NCBI GenBank assembly: GCA_020736575.1
Contig: JAGPYM010000010.1
Location: 62,001-126,000 of the forward strand
Source: Thelonectria olida
Taxonomy: Eukaryota > Ascomycota > Sordariomycetes > Hypocreales > Nectriaceae
DNA length: 64,000 nucleotides
Reading direction: 5' to 3'
Below are positions 1 to 11,299 of this stretch, piece by piece; the stretch's first letter is position 1; the number at the start of each line of letters is the position of its first letter. The notes below the pieces were generated by a model. That model ran no database searches. It saw only the letters and a program-made list of their open reading frames with translations, and was not told the origin of the DNA. The position numbers were made by a program, and so were the translations under genes.

Positions 1-636
1 TGTTGGCGATGTTGAGACATCAAGCCGTATGTCAATGCCAACTCTAAATCCTCCTCGGCCGTGCTTCCGTGAATTGAATGTTTGGGGTTGCTGCATCCCA
101 CATTCCGTATTTCCGAAGCCTTGACGCACCCCAGCTTGTCGATTCGTCTTGCGCCCACGGGGTTGGTGGGAGCCGACTGACGCCAACCGAGTGCAGATTG
201 CACCATCACAAGGTGCCAGCTCACACCGCTTTAGGAGCACTGTGAGCTCGCGATAGCCAGCTTCAAAGACGTATGGAGACACGAGAACCCCAACTGGGTC
301 AGGTTAGTGCTGTGGGTGTCTTCCAACGCCCGCTTCAACATTGTAACATTGCTCCTCCCACTTGCTTTTGCCTGCATCCCACAGACATGAACCCACGATC
401 GAATCCAAGTGGGTCTCATCAGTCGATGGCATCAGCACATGGTGGAGGATTCAAATGATATCTATCGAGATGCTTGTATGGTAAAGTTGAGTCTTAGGTC
501 AAGGAAAGATAAAGACTCTGAAGACAAGATAACGCCATGGCAATCCTATAAATAAGCTTAGTTGCACTTCTAAAGAACGGGAGATCAACATCAGCCCTAC
601 TAGGATTCTCTTCAGCTAAGGAAGTCCATTGCAACT
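1..636. other. Upstream region of the MFS permease
   Basis: No recognisable gene is seen here. Short open frames on both strands have no family features. The region holds the promoter of the permease that starts at 637, including a CCTCGG hexamer at 53-58 and a TATA-like box at 547-554. Confidence 0.6.
547..554 (+). promoter_or_regulatory. TATA-like box of the MFS permease
   Basis: The sequence TATAAATA lies about 83 bp upstream of the ATG at 637, a normal distance for a filamentous-fungus core promoter. The assignment rests on sequence and spacing only. Confidence 0.5.
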
Positions 637-2741
637 ATGGGTTTGTCGTCCACACTTGGCCGCTTGGCCTTCTTCAAGAAACATGAACGGTCGGCCGAGG
701 AACGCGCCTTTGTGCGCCGATTGGATCTATTCCTGATGACCTTTGGCTGCATCTCCCAGGGTAAGAGGAAACTTTGCGTGAATTAACAGGCTGGCGCTGA
801 CACTCGTCTTCCCAGTCATCAAGTTCCTCGACCAAACCAACATCACGACCGCCTACGTGAGTGGCATGAAAGAGGATTTGGGGCTATTGGGAAATGAATT
901 GAACTTGTGAGTTAATAATGCCGTACCTCCTCTACTGTCGTGCTCGAACTAACGTGCCAAAGCTTCACGACTTACTTTAACATTGGCTACTGCATCATGC
1001 TTATTCCCTCGCAAGTCATCATGACCTATGTTCGTCCGAGTCTGTGGCTGCCTGGTCTCGAAATCGCCTGGGGCGTTATTACCGGTCTCATCGCTATTGT
1101 CCACAACGAAAAGCAAATCTACGCTCTACGTTTCTTCCTTGGAGTGCTGGAGAGCAGTGCTTGGCCCGGCATGATTACTCTGCTGAGTGAGTTTTCTCCC
1201 ATTGTGCCTAATTGAAGAGCCAAGGCTGACTATTTACCAAATAGTGTATTGGTACACCCCTTCTGAGTTGGCAAAGAGAATGGGCTTCTACCACTCGGCT
1301 CGTGCTGTTGGTGGCATGATGTCTGGTGCGCTTCAGGTTGCGATCCTGAACACTCTGAACAGCAAGAGTGGGCTTGAGGGATGGCGGTAAGTTCACACCA
1401 ACTTTTGGCCATGCGACAGGTATTAACAAGAGTCTTAGGTGGCTTTTTGTCATCAATGCCGTCATGACTGTCATCATTGGTTTCTTCGGCTTCGTTATGC
1501 TCCCCGACACCCCCAATAGCCCGAACCCCTGGGCGAGGTGGTGGTTTACCAAGGACCATGAGCGCATTGCACTTGAGAGACTGAGCCGCCACGGCCGATC
1601 CGAGTCCAAGAAAATCACATGGGCTGCGGCAAAGTAAGCATCAAAGCACATCTTCAGGACAGCTCAGAAGCTAATGCCTTTTTCCTCTACTAGGCGTGCC
1701 AGCCGCATGTGGATTACCTACTATATCCCAGCGTACTGGGTAGTCAGCGGCATGAGCGGGGGGGCTTGGCTTATTTCGCAGTGTTCCTCCGAAACCTCAA
1801 GACAGAGGCTGGAACCCCGGTGTGGACTGTCGATCAAGTCAACGCGATCCCTATTGGAGGCGGCGCAGTTCAAGTGGTGATGAGTGTGTCTCTTCTTCAC
1901 AACATGGCGGAAGAAAAAATTGCTAATGGCGAACTCAGTTTGGTTCTGGTGCATTCTCTCTGATCTGCTGCAAGTACGATGGCAACTTATTGTCCTGCAG
2001 AGTAAGTGAATCTCGAGAACCCTCTGACCAATCCAGCGCAAAACAATACTAACATCACGAACCATTCAGGTGCCATTGGTGCTATCCCAGGCATTATCAT
2101 GACAATCTGGACGAGACATCCTAACAGCGTACCGATTGCCGCAGCCTATGCCAGCTACTTCATCACTTATGCTGTTCAAGCTTCAGGGCTCATTCTCCTG
2201 GCATGGTTCACTGATATGTACGCATATTTACTTGCAACTCTTTGGCTTGATGCACATCTGACTATCTCTCTAGGTTCCCACAAGACCCCGAAGCGCGCGC
2301 CCTGATCGTCGGTATCGCCGTCGTTGCCATCTACGCTGTGGATGCCGGCAGTACGGTCAAGGTTTGGCCAGCTACTCAGGCGCCGTATTGTAAGTTCCAG
2401 TGTCAACATGGTAAAATTTCTAAGATACTAATATCGATCTGTTAGATACCATCGGTTGGGTTGTCGTGCTTGCGATGTGGATTACTGGCATCATTCTCAT
2501 TGTCGTTCTATCGCGACTTGACAAGCATATTCTCCTGTATGCATAGTGTTCCCGCGAGCTGAGATGTTGTGAGACACGATTGACTAATCTCGATTTTAGG
2601 CCCAAGCGAATCGCATTCCGAGAGTCTCAAGCTATTGCTGTTGAGGAGTCTAAGAGAGGCAACGACGATCACTCTGATACTGACGGCCACACTAGCAGTG
2701 CGAAGGGAGTCCACACAACGAAGGTTGCTGAGGTGGTTTAG
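637..2741 (+). CDS. MFS permease, Dal5/allantoate-vitamin (ACS) type, with apparent frameshift
   Basis: Plasma-membrane symporter of the anion:cation symporter branch of the MFS. Members carry allantoate, nicotinate, pantothenate and other organic anions. The protein starts [13 protein letters not shown] and carries the family signatures [22 protein letters not shown] and, near the end, [13 protein letters not shown]. About nine introns of 50-60 bp join these pieces; for example, exon 1 ends ISQ/V at about 760. One exon does not stay in frame. The segment ending VVSGMSGG and the segment [11 protein letters not shown] are in different frames, separated by a run of seven G at 1758-1764. Eight G would restore the family pattern GMSGGGLAYF. 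This may be a real frameshift, hence a pseudogene, or a homopolymer sequencing error. It heads a gene group for aromatic breakdown, so uptake of an aromatic acid is a reasonable inference, but the substrate is unknown. Confidence 0.8.
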
Positions 2742-2958
2742 TAGAGACATGTATAGGCTCCTTTCTCGAGGGCCGGAGGTTAAAGGGTGGAAGAGAGCCG
2801 GAACTGAGGTTGATACTTATAGTCTTTTGTCATTAACTGCTGGCTTGCTCCACTCTATGCTCCTACTTGGCGAAAAGACTCCATTTACCCATATGATACT
2901 TTCTTACCTTATCGCACATACCTGACTCAGGTCCTTCAAATAGTTCTGCTTAGATCTT

Positions 2959-4134
2959 TCATTCGGGTATTCTCACAACAATACGTCCGGTTATCTCATC
3001 ATTCTTCAGTCTTTCGAAAATACCCGAGATCTCATCTAGATTCAGGATCTCAACGGCTGGACTGATCTTTCCCGTCGCTGCTTGGTCAAGCAACGCTTCC
3101 ATCTGTCGTTCGGTCCCCGTGGCGACGCCGGTAACGGTGAGTGCTTCCAGAAGGGTTAGTGTGAGTTGCATGCACCATGGAATGGGCAGGATACTGTACC
3201 TCTTGCAGAGCAAAGTGACGCAGGTATTGGGATATTGTAATCATTTGGCGGAAGTCCAATGGTCACAATCAAGCCCATGTTTCGGACTAGCTTAGGGGCG
3301 GTTTCAAAGGCTGTCTCCGAACCCGAAACTATTAGCACAGCATGTGCCCCTTCACCAGTTATTTCCTTCACCCTTGATTCGATATCTTCTTCGGAATAGT
3401 CGATGAAATGCTCGGCCCCGGAGGTGAAGCTGAGTTCACGCTTCGATTGTCCAGAGTCGATGGCAATGACTCGGTACCCGTTCAGCCTGCTGGCAATCTG
3501 GACTCCAACGTGGCCAAGACCGCCTCCAGATCCAGAGACCACCACCCAGTCCCCTTTGAAAAGCTCACCTTCAAGCTTGGAGACGGCCCCTGCCATCGTA
3601 AGGCCGGCGCAGAGCAATGGGGCAGCTATTTCGCTCGCTAGGGAAGTTGGGATCTTCGTAATGTATCTCGCGTCGGCCACGACATATTGCTGGAGCGTGC
3701 CAGGAACTTGTTTGCCGGTGTTGAGCTGGCTCGGACAGTTGTTTGGGTAGTCTCTCGAACATGCAGAGCAGTCGCCGCACGCACTGTAGAGCCACTTGAC
3801 GCCTACTCTTTGGCCCAGCATGGACTCGTGCACCTTTTCTCCAAGCTTGACCACAGTTCCTACGCCCTCATGTCCTATGATTGATCTGTATGGGCCCCAT
3901 CCAAGAAATGCCCTGATTTCTGATCTGCTGCATAGCGAGGTGTGTCAGCGTGGCTTGTCGGTGATAATTGGTTTCCGTTCGTTCTTACCAAATACCACTA
4001 TGGGTGAGTTTGACGAGGATTTCGTTGCCCACGGGCGTACCAACTGGCACATTATTTTGGATCGTAATTTTTGCCTGGGGGCCGGGGTTCTCAATCACCG
4101 CCGCCTTTTGAAGCTCGGGGATCGGCAAGCTCAT
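2959..4134 (-). CDS. Zinc-dependent alcohol dehydrogenase (MDR family)
   Basis: Cytosolic NAD(P)-dependent oxidation of a primary alcohol to an aldehyde, or the reverse. Three exons were joined across introns at about 3928-3988 and 3144-3199. The protein starts MSLPIPELQKAAVIENPGP. Catalytic-zinc ligands are visible as Cys in THSGIC, the His-Glu of GHEGVG and Cys in LLCAGLT. The structural-zinc lobe shows four cysteines in CGDCSACSRDYPNNC. The nucleotide-binding glycine motif reads GSGGGLGHVG. The segment between the first zinc Cys and GHEG is shorter than in yeast-type ADH1. The length of about 345 residues is normal for the family. It ends convergently with the upstream permease and lies beside the CYP53 gene, so an aromatic alcohol is a possible substrate, but the sequence alone does not fix this. 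Confidence 0.88.
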
Positions 4135-5144
4135 TTTGCTGTTCCTTTGAGTCGTCGGCGTGTGTGGCCTTCACTCTACGGTTATTACCTGTCCATATAG
4201 GTTCTTCCAAAGCACTATCGCGGCCTACAAACCTTGCTTGCATTAATAATTAACGTCGATAGCAGATCTCATTGCAAGCTGCCCTTGCGAGTGCGGGGCC
4301 TCGGCGGCACTGGTTGTTGCCCGCGTTTTGTTCCTGCAATCGTGTGATTCGTACCAGTAACATGAGCTTAAGGTCCAGGATACAACTAACCCAGCCATGG
4401 ACTAGGAGCAACACCATCTTCTGTTCGTCTAGAACGCTTCTTTCATCATGAACCAGAGGCGGAGAATGCGGAGACCGTCGCCCTCCTCGGCGCCACAGAG
4501 CCACGAGACCACCGGCTACAGAGATCGGCAAGTGAGCCACGTCGACCTTGACCAATCATAGAATGAAGAGCCGACCACCTCAAAAACACCCCAAGATCGA
4601 GTCCAATTTAGTGCCCAGTCTTTAAAGAGGGGCCGAGGAGCTTATTTCTCGGAGCGTGGGGAGCAGGCATCATCATCAATTCCTTCAGTCCGTTAGGCCG
4701 CGAGGAATCAGCTGCGCCGAGTTGCGGGGAAGCGCTTCCAAATGCCCGCTGCAACAGTCATGACTACCCCGGATTTGTTCCTTCTCGGGTGAGATGCAAG
4801 ATCTAGAATGCGATGGCTCACTAATCGGGGAGTTGGGATACTGCACTGGTCGCTGTGGCCACGATAATGTGTTGGAAGGGCAGTGTCATGTGTAGAGAAA
4901 TAGATACTGAGCACAATTTGTTCACTACATGTATATGTTCACCGCTGGGAAGTCTTCATAAATAATGCGCATCTTTATTCTTCCTTGTTCCATTTTGGAC
5001 TGTCAACTTAACTCTAGATAGCACCCCAACCACCAACTCCTTGTTCGTACAGATGATATCCTCCAGGTCCCTTTCCAGAGTCATCCCTGTGGTTGATAAC
5101 TGTCTTGTTCTTCAAGCCATAGTGAAACGCTTCGCTTTATCCAT
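4135..5144. promoter_or_regulatory. Upstream region of the alcohol dehydrogenase
   Basis: About 1 kb without a recognisable gene. It lies upstream of the alcohol dehydrogenase (minus strand) and downstream of the CYP53 gene. It holds CCTCGG/CCGAGG hexamers at 4299-4304, 4485-4490 and 4633-4638. Open frames here look like chance. Confidence 0.5.
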
Positions 5145-6828
5145 CTATCGCCGGCTAATGGCAACCTCAAGGCCCATCGGCTTTCGTAGGAATCCTTCTC
5201 GGGTCTCCATCTCCCCCTGTCGTAGAGTCACACCGTACCGCTTGATCCATGTCGACGCGATCAACCGCATTTGCATTTCCGCAACGTTTCTGCCGACACA
5301 AGATCGTGGGCCATGGCTGAAGGGGATGAAGGCGATCTTCTGCTCGTCCGTCACATTGTCCCATCTCTCGGGCCTGAACTCATCGGCATCCGGACCCCAG
5401 ATCTCCTTGGAGTGGTGGATCGTGTAAGTGGGAACGCTGAGAACAGTGCCAGGCGCGAAATAGTGTCCTTGAAGAGTAACGCCGCGAGAATTGGGTGGGA
5501 TCTCGCGAGGCAGGCCAATGCCTGAAGGGGAATGGAATCGCAAAGTCTCGTTGATGGCGTTTCCGAGGTATGGAAGTCGCTTGACCTGCTCGAAGGTAGG
5601 AACCGTCTCGTCACCGGGGAAGGCCTCGTCGATTTCCTTTTGCAGCTTCTCAAGGACGCCCGGGGTTCTGACAACGTTGTAGAGAAGGGCACATGAGGAG
5701 TTGGAGGTGGTGTCGCTGCCTGCGATCAATTGGGTCAAGGCCTCAGCAGTCAGCTCAGCACGGCCGAGCGGCTCTCCCTTCTCGTCTCTTCCTTCCATCA
5801 GCCGAGCGAGGAGATCTTTGCGGTTGGTGTCGGGTGGTCGCTCCAGGCGTTCGCTTACTCGCGCAATGGCCATTCCCGCGAGGTTTTCGACGGCCTGTAA
5901 GCCTTGGCTGAAGAATGGATCGGGCAACCACATTGCATAGGGCTTGAGCCAAGGCATACATCCAAGCGTGGCTGACACCTCGCCGCGACGGTTCATGATT
6001 TCGCATGCGGGGGCATAGATTGCAGGGCTGGTGGGAGAGGCTTTCACCTCGGCGATGTCGGCTCCGGCAGCAAGCATACCTAATCGTGGATGTTAGCACG
6101 AAGACCACTCCTGCAAGGCTTCAAATACGCACCAAACGGCTTTCCAAACGCCAGATCCGCAATCGTGTCAAAGGCAACGTAGTTGACTACAAGAAAGTTA
6201 GTGATCCAGTTCGAAATAGGCTGAGGGAAAGCGTACACCAGTTGAGGCAGTCCAAGTCGGCTGAACCATCGCGTTTCGTCGACTCTCGAATCTTGGCATC
6301 CCATTGCTTTGCCCAAAGTTCGAGATTTTGGCGGATGTAGGGCTCGAATTCAAGGACCGACTTTGGCGCAAAGGTATGAGAGACTAGCTTTCTCTTGCGG
6401 GTATGCTCAGCCCTGATTCTAGTGTTGAATACTCCACGGTGGATCGAGACGAAGGGGTCGTAGTAATCACTATTCAATTGGTGAGTTTCGTTTCGCGTGA
6501 TAACGAGCGAAGCTACTTACGACTTGAGGAAGCCATTGCCGTGGCCGTAAATGGCCTGGATGGCCTTGTGGTCGGCGATGCTGATGTGGTTTGGTGCGAT
6601 TCGCACAACTGGGCCGAGCTTCTTGTGCTGTTCATCGACCAATTGGTATCGTTTCCCTCTCCTGCAAGCAGACAGAAGCCAAAGGTTGGAAAACTGCGCT
6701 CCAAAGGGAGCTGGTATGTCTCGCAGCGCCCCCAGCGTTGTAAAGTACGGGATGAGATAGTAGGCCAAGACGAGGGCCAAGGCAACGACCGGTGCCCAAG
6801 GCGAGATCAAGACGCTGAGAACGGCCAT
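5145..6828 (-). CDS. bphA: Benzoate 4-monooxygenase, cytochrome P450 CYP53 family
   Basis: Endoplasmic-reticulum P450 that hydroxylates benzoate at the para position, giving 4-hydroxybenzoate for the protocatechuate/beta-ketoadipate route. Four exons were joined. The N-terminus is a membrane anchor (MAVLSVLISPWAPVVALALV) followed by LRDIPAP. CYP53-typical stretches include IYGHGNGFLKS, FVSIHRGVFNTR, NRRGEVSATLGC and RAELTAEALTQLIAGSDTTS. The I-helix reads AGSDTTS, the K-helix ETLR, then RPERW, and the haem loop FSHGPRSCVGRN with its Cys ligand. The C-terminus ETREGFLRKPMGLEV is also characteristic. The overall match to Aspergillus niger BphA, recalled from knowledge, is close along the whole length. 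Benzoate hydroxylation is therefore well supported, though CYP53 enzymes also accept related benzoates. A cytochrome b5 gene is transcribed divergently from the same 1-kb region. Confidence 0.93.
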
Positions 6829-7812
6829 TGTGTCTGTTGATGTCGATTGAGTCGAATGGTTGCAGATGGCTGATCAACTTATTTCTTGACCCTCGCAGCA
6901 GTCTGTGATATTTGTATGTCAAAACGACTGACGTCAATTAGAGCATCTACGAGAGCAAACGCCTTCAATGCCGGACAAGATCAAGACCAATGGCATCCTC
7001 CGCATTTCCTCCAGCTCCTCCTCGGCAGCACGCGAGCCCAGGCGTCTCCATTCACACCCCCACAATCCCCAATTGTCGAAGGGAACTTCGACGGGACCCC
7101 CGCAGTTTAGCTTGCGGATAGCCCATTCGGTATGGCCTCCTCGGCCGGTAGAGGGGACGGCAGATCATTGAGTTTGGACCCTGAGCTGCACGGGTACGAA
7201 GGAATTACAGCGGAGGCTCAGCATCTTGCTTGTACAGATCCCTAATCGCCACGGCGCTTGCACCTCCCATTTCTCTCCCATAGTCCCCGTTCCTCTGGCA
7301 CCTTTCAGTGACTTATTCGCCTCTCCGATGCAGACCAAACCCGAGCTATCTCCTGGCCATGGAACAATTTGTGGCTCTGGAAGATGAGTGCTTACCTGAC
7401 GCACATCGACGAGTAGGTGCCACCAATGTATTCCTCGTAACCTGGGGCCAGCTCACCCGAATGCCTCCCATTCTGCTCCTTGGTCAACTCCCGTCTCGGC
7501 TCCAGGACCGGGATCCTTGCCCCGCTCTTCTCCTCGGATGCCGCCCCTGACTGCGCCGTCATTAGGGGGACGCCGATTGGCTGCAACCATCAGAAAGACA
7601 ATATTACTTTGGTGTTGCGATGTCTCGTGGTGGTGTTGTATTGCAATAGAAACCTTAGGCTTGCTCGATTTTTTCATCTGATTTGATCAATGGCCGCCAA
7701 CATTTTGCCCCTCCAAAATCTCTCCTCCCTCAAGCGATAGCCGAACATCTACAATTCGTCAACCACTTGCCAGCATTGTCTGAGCTTGAGCATCTGTCGA
7801 GCGTCAGTAAAC
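6829..7812. promoter_or_regulatory. Shared divergent promoter of CYP53 and cytochrome b5
   Basis: 984 bp separate the start codons of CYP53 (leftward) and cytochrome b5 (rightward). No gene is seen inside. Three CCTCGG hexamers lie at 7020-7025, 7139-7144 and 7532-7537. CCTCGG is the core bound by CTF1/FarA-type Zn2Cys6 regulators, one of which appears to be encoded at 13940. Joint control of both genes is inferred. Confidence 0.5.
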
Positions 7813-8438
7813 ATGGCGTCCGAGAAAACTTTCACCTTCGACGATGTTTCCAAGCACACAACAAAGAAGGACCTGTACATCGTGATCCACGAAAAGGTCT
7901 ACGATTGCACCGACTTTGTTGACGAGCATCCGTAAGTCGGACACCTATCGCCCTTCTCTAGACCATCGCCGGCCCTTGTAATGCGGTCCTAGGGCTGGAA
8001 CGAAAAGCCCTTCAGGGAACTGACTGTATGGAAAATCTAGGGGTGGAGAGGAAGCACTGCTCGAGGTGGCCGGGATAGATGCGAGCGACGCTTTCGAGGA
8101 TGTTGGGCACAGTGACGAAGCCCGTGAAATCCTTCAGAAATTCTTAATCGGAAGTTTGAGAAGACTCGTAAGTCACTCGTGCATAACATCATCCAACTAT
8201 GCCTATTTCGAGCTTTCACTGATCCCATCTGTAGCCCGGCGATGAGCCACTCCACGGTCCAGTGCCAACACAAACGAGTTCGACATTCAGTGGCATCAAG
8301 CTACTACTTTTGCTGCTCGTTTCGGCCGCGGCGGTTCACTTTTCGGGAGCATATAAATATCTAGAGGATGTTGACGCACGAGAATACGCTGAAAGAGTGG
8401 TGGCCGTGTTGAATGGGCAGAGCCTCGATACCAAATGA
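7813..8438 (+). CDS. Tail-anchored microsomal cytochrome b5
   Basis: Small haem protein that passes electrons to P450s and desaturases on the ER membrane. Three exons were joined; introns begin GTAAGT after HEHP-type and RRL codons. The product is about 150 residues and starts [16 protein letters not shown]. The haem-binding pair is visible as [10 protein letters not shown] (first His) and EDVGHSDEA (second His). A spacer follows, then one hydrophobic C-terminal helix, [16 protein letters not shown], which should anchor it in the ER. The lack of a signal peptide fits a tail-anchored protein. It shares a divergent promoter with CYP53, so its most likely partner is that P450, in addition to the general reductase encoded elsewhere. 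This is probably a pathway-dedicated b5 rather than the housekeeping copy, but that is inference. Confidence 0.9.
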
Positions 8439-8608
8439 TTCAAACACAGGCTCGCTGACGTAGATATGGAAAGTGGAGAATGATATGATATATAGCTCTC
8501 AATGAAAATAATATTGATAAAGAAGGAATGAATCAATCGTGCGAGAGCAACACTACTGAGCTCAAAGTGATATTTTCCATAAGATGCGGTTTATGATCCA
8601 ACAACTAT

Positions 8609-9849
8609 TTACACCCATTTTAGCACAGCCTTCAAAGTCTTGCCGTCCTTCGTATCCTTGATTGCCTGCTCGTAGTCTTTGATATCATAAAAGGTCACGA
8701 TGTTTTCGATGGGATAGTTTCCCTTTGCGTGCTCTTGCATCAAATAGGGGATTAGTTTGGTTGGGATTGCGTCTCCTTCGCAACAGCCAACGTATTGTCG
8801 GCCATTTACGAGCTGAGCAAAAATGTCGATGCCGGCTCGTTTTCCGGGCTGCAAAGAAAGGTTAGCAATCTTATCGTTGGAGAAAATCCATCCTCAAGCC
8901 AACCAGTGGACTACGTACCGTTGGAGCGCCCACTGTGGCAGCTTTCCCCATGGTTCCTAGGCAATCGACCATGCTTTCAATGACAGAGGGTATTCCTGAG
9001 CAGTCGACGGCGTAGTTGACGCCATTCGGAGGCGCCATCTTCTGGATCTTGGCAACAAGCTCAGGATCACTGCCAAGGATTGTTTTCGTCGCCCCGAGCT
9101 TCTTTGCCAGGTCTAGGCGAGACTGCTGCAGGTCGACGGCAATGATTTCTTTGGCTCCGCGTAGCTTTGCGGCCATGACAGCACTCATTCCGACTGACCC
9201 GACACCAAAGATTGCCACCGTCTTGCCGGGCTGAACATTGAGTGTATTTAGAATCGCACCTGCGCCAGTTTGCAGTCCGCATCCGAGCGGAGCAAACAAG
9301 GCCAAGTCAGTGCCATTGCTAACTTTGACGAGGCTCGACCGATGGGCGATTGTGTGTTGGGCAAATGAGCTTTGGCCAAAGAAACTGCTGTGCGTGGCTG
9401 TCTTCTTGCCTCCATTCTCAATGTGAATCGTAGATGTCCCGTCTGTTCTTTTTCCACCAAAGTTCAGAGGGACAAAGGAGTGGCAGTAGGCTGGATGCCC
9501 GGATTCGCAAGGGTCGCATGATGCGCAGTGGGCAAAAGACAGAAGTACCTTGTCACCAGGCGACAGATCCTTGATGCTGGCACCGACCTCTTTCACGATT
9601 CCCGCACCTGTTTGGGTTGTTATACGCGGGAGAGGTGAAGGGAGCTTGGAAGGACCAACCTTCATGGCCAAGAATTGCGGGTGCCGAGGCAGGAAGTGTA
9701 CCGTTGGCGCAAGCCAGGTCGGTGTGACATACTCCAGTAGCATGGATCTCGATTAACGCCTCATCTTCTCGGATCTTATCAACGACGACCTTTCCTAAAG
9801 AAAACGGCCCATTGATCTCCTGTAACAACAACGCAGTGGTGGTCTTCAT
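8609..9849 (-). CDS. Aryl (benzyl) alcohol dehydrogenase, zinc MDR family
   Basis: Cytosolic enzyme expected to interconvert an aromatic alcohol and its aldehyde with NAD. Three exons were joined; the first intron, near 9613-9659, splits the GHEG codons. The protein starts MKTTTALLLQEINGPFSLG. Zinc ligands are CHTDLACANG, LGHEGAG and the structural lobe CASCDPCESGHPAYC. The segment PLGCGLQTGAGAILN carries the third catalytic Cys, and the Rossmann motif is FGVGSVGMSAV. The stretch PLNFGGKRTDGTST and the overall pattern resemble bacterial and fungal benzyl-alcohol dehydrogenases (XylB/AreB type). The gene ends convergently 170 bp from cytochrome b5 and is divergent from the aldehyde dehydrogenase, so benzyl alcohol to benzaldehyde is the natural reading of the context. 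Substrate specificity is inferred. Confidence 0.88.
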
Positions 9850-9855
9850 AGTTGG

Positions 9856-10410
9856 TCAAGTATGGTGATATCTGTGTTGAATGACGAGGTAAACGTAGCC
9901 GCCGTTTAAATAGAGGAGCAGGAGGAAGCTGTTACTACTATATACATCTTTCATAACGTCATGGACTAAGGCTTTCGTGTTGTCTCTCCGCTCAACACTA
10001 TCGATTAGCTTTAGCAACCCTAGGAGAAACAGCTGAGCCATACCATAAAGGATGCCGTCTCGCTCTCCCGAACGTTGAGCTAGGACTATACTATCAATAG
10101 CGTATCGAGACTCCTCGGAGCGCATACTTGTGCCCGCAACCCCGCAGCCAGCAAGAGGTGAACCCCGTGGGGTCACACCGAGATACGGGGTACTGGAGAT
10201 CGATCTAATCAATCCCCAGTAGCAGAAGTGGCGGATATCGGCCGTCGCATAGAAGTCGAGATGAACCCCGTACCCGATATGGCCCACCAGCTCATGTCTT
10301 GCAGAGCTCAAAGGTGAGTAATAGCCTAAATCACAGGCCGGAAACTCGGATAGCCGGCAGCATGGAGCGTCTGGAACAGACGTTAATCGACCTAATTGAA
10401 TGGACTCCAA
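9856..10410 (-). CDS. Unrecognised 184-codon open frame in a promoter region
   Basis: An uninterrupted frame starting MESIQLGRLTSVPDAPCC and ending 6 bp before the ATG of the aryl-alcohol dehydrogenase. I recognise no domain. The central stretch YGVHLDFYATADIRHF is unusually protein-like, and a Leu-rich segment lies near the end. Its position leaves no room for its own 3' region. Options are chance, or the remnant of an inserted element. Confidence 0.15.
   Translation of the reverse strand: MESIQLGRLTSVPDAPCCRLSEFPACDLGYYSPLSSARHELVGHIGYGVHLDFYATADIRHFCYWGLIRSISSTPYLGVTPRGSPLAGCGVAGTSMRSEESRYAIDSIVLAQRSGERDGILYGMAQLFLLGLLKLIDSVERRDNTKALVHDVMKDVYSSNSFLLLLYLNGGYVYLVIQHRYHHT
9905..9912 (-). promoter_or_regulatory. 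TATA-like box of the aryl-alcohol dehydrogenase
   Basis: The minus strand reads TATTTAAA about 55 bp before the start codon at 9849. The spacing suits a fungal core promoter with a short leader. Confidence 0.4.
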
Positions 10411-10892
10411 AGAAGCCAGCTAGCACGCAAGGCTTAGAAACGACGTCACAACTGGAACGTGACATTTATTTATTGCTGATGTAGATTTCTTTTTCGTGGT
10501 ACATGAAATACCTAGCCACTGGAGTATTGGCACAGCTGACGGGACTTAAGTACGTTGGTATTGGGCAAAGCTGTTCCATCCGCAGAGTTCAAGTTGTCTG
10601 AACGCACTCATCGCGAGGAGAACGAACATGCACCGCCATCCATTTAATCCTGACAAATCATTGTTGATCGAGATATCTAAGCACCTTATTTCCAACCCGC
10701 TCTGGCCCGTTTTTATGCACTCCATCTATGCGGGGGTGGTCAGGGGCATTGCGGCGGTGTATCTGATGCGGCAACTTTTCCAGAATGGCCCTGGGACGTC
10801 CACGCATGTACCAGCAAGATCCTCGCTGCTCATATTCAGCCATAACCTCAATCCTCTCTCATGCTAACCTAGGAAATACGAACATTGCCGCT

Positions 10893-10906
10893 CCTCGGTA
10901 CCGAGG
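10893..10906. promoter_or_regulatory. Perfect CCTCGG-TA-CCGAGG palindrome
   Basis: The 14 bases CCTCGGTACCGAGG form a perfect inverted pair of CCTCGG half-sites. It lies in the divergent interval between the aryl-alcohol dehydrogenase and the aldehyde dehydrogenase. CCTCGG is the known core of CTF1/FarA-type Zn2Cys6 factors. Its use as an operator by the regulator at 13940 is inferred. Confidence 0.5.
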
Positions 10907-11293
10907 CTCCATTCATGCTCCTGGGCCTGAGGCGCGGGGTTAGTGGATCATGAATCAGGTCTATCTAACCCATTCAGACCTCTGTTCCGTCGCTTGTCCG
11001 TGTTGGCTGGCACTCGGGGGTTTCAAGTGCCGGACCGCGACGGACCCAACGCAGCTTTGCAGCGGCAGCCCGGACCATTTCTGCATACCGCTTCTCAGAT
11101 TCGTCGTCCTTGATCGAAGCTGCGGGGACGAACCATCACCATAGCCGCGGAGGAGATGGGCTTCTCGGTCAAGCACAGACGCTAGTGACAGCATCATGGC
11201 TATCGCATGGATGATCAACGGCGGAATGGACGCAAACCTGAGGATGCCCACTTTGAGACGTTTATTTGACCGAAATACACCCATGAGGGGGCA

Positions 11294-11299
11294 TATATA
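11294..11299 (+). promoter_or_regulatory. TATA-like box of the aldehyde dehydrogenase
   Basis: TATATA lies about 145 bp upstream of the ATG at 11444, on the correct strand. The call rests on position and sequence only. Confidence 0.35.
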
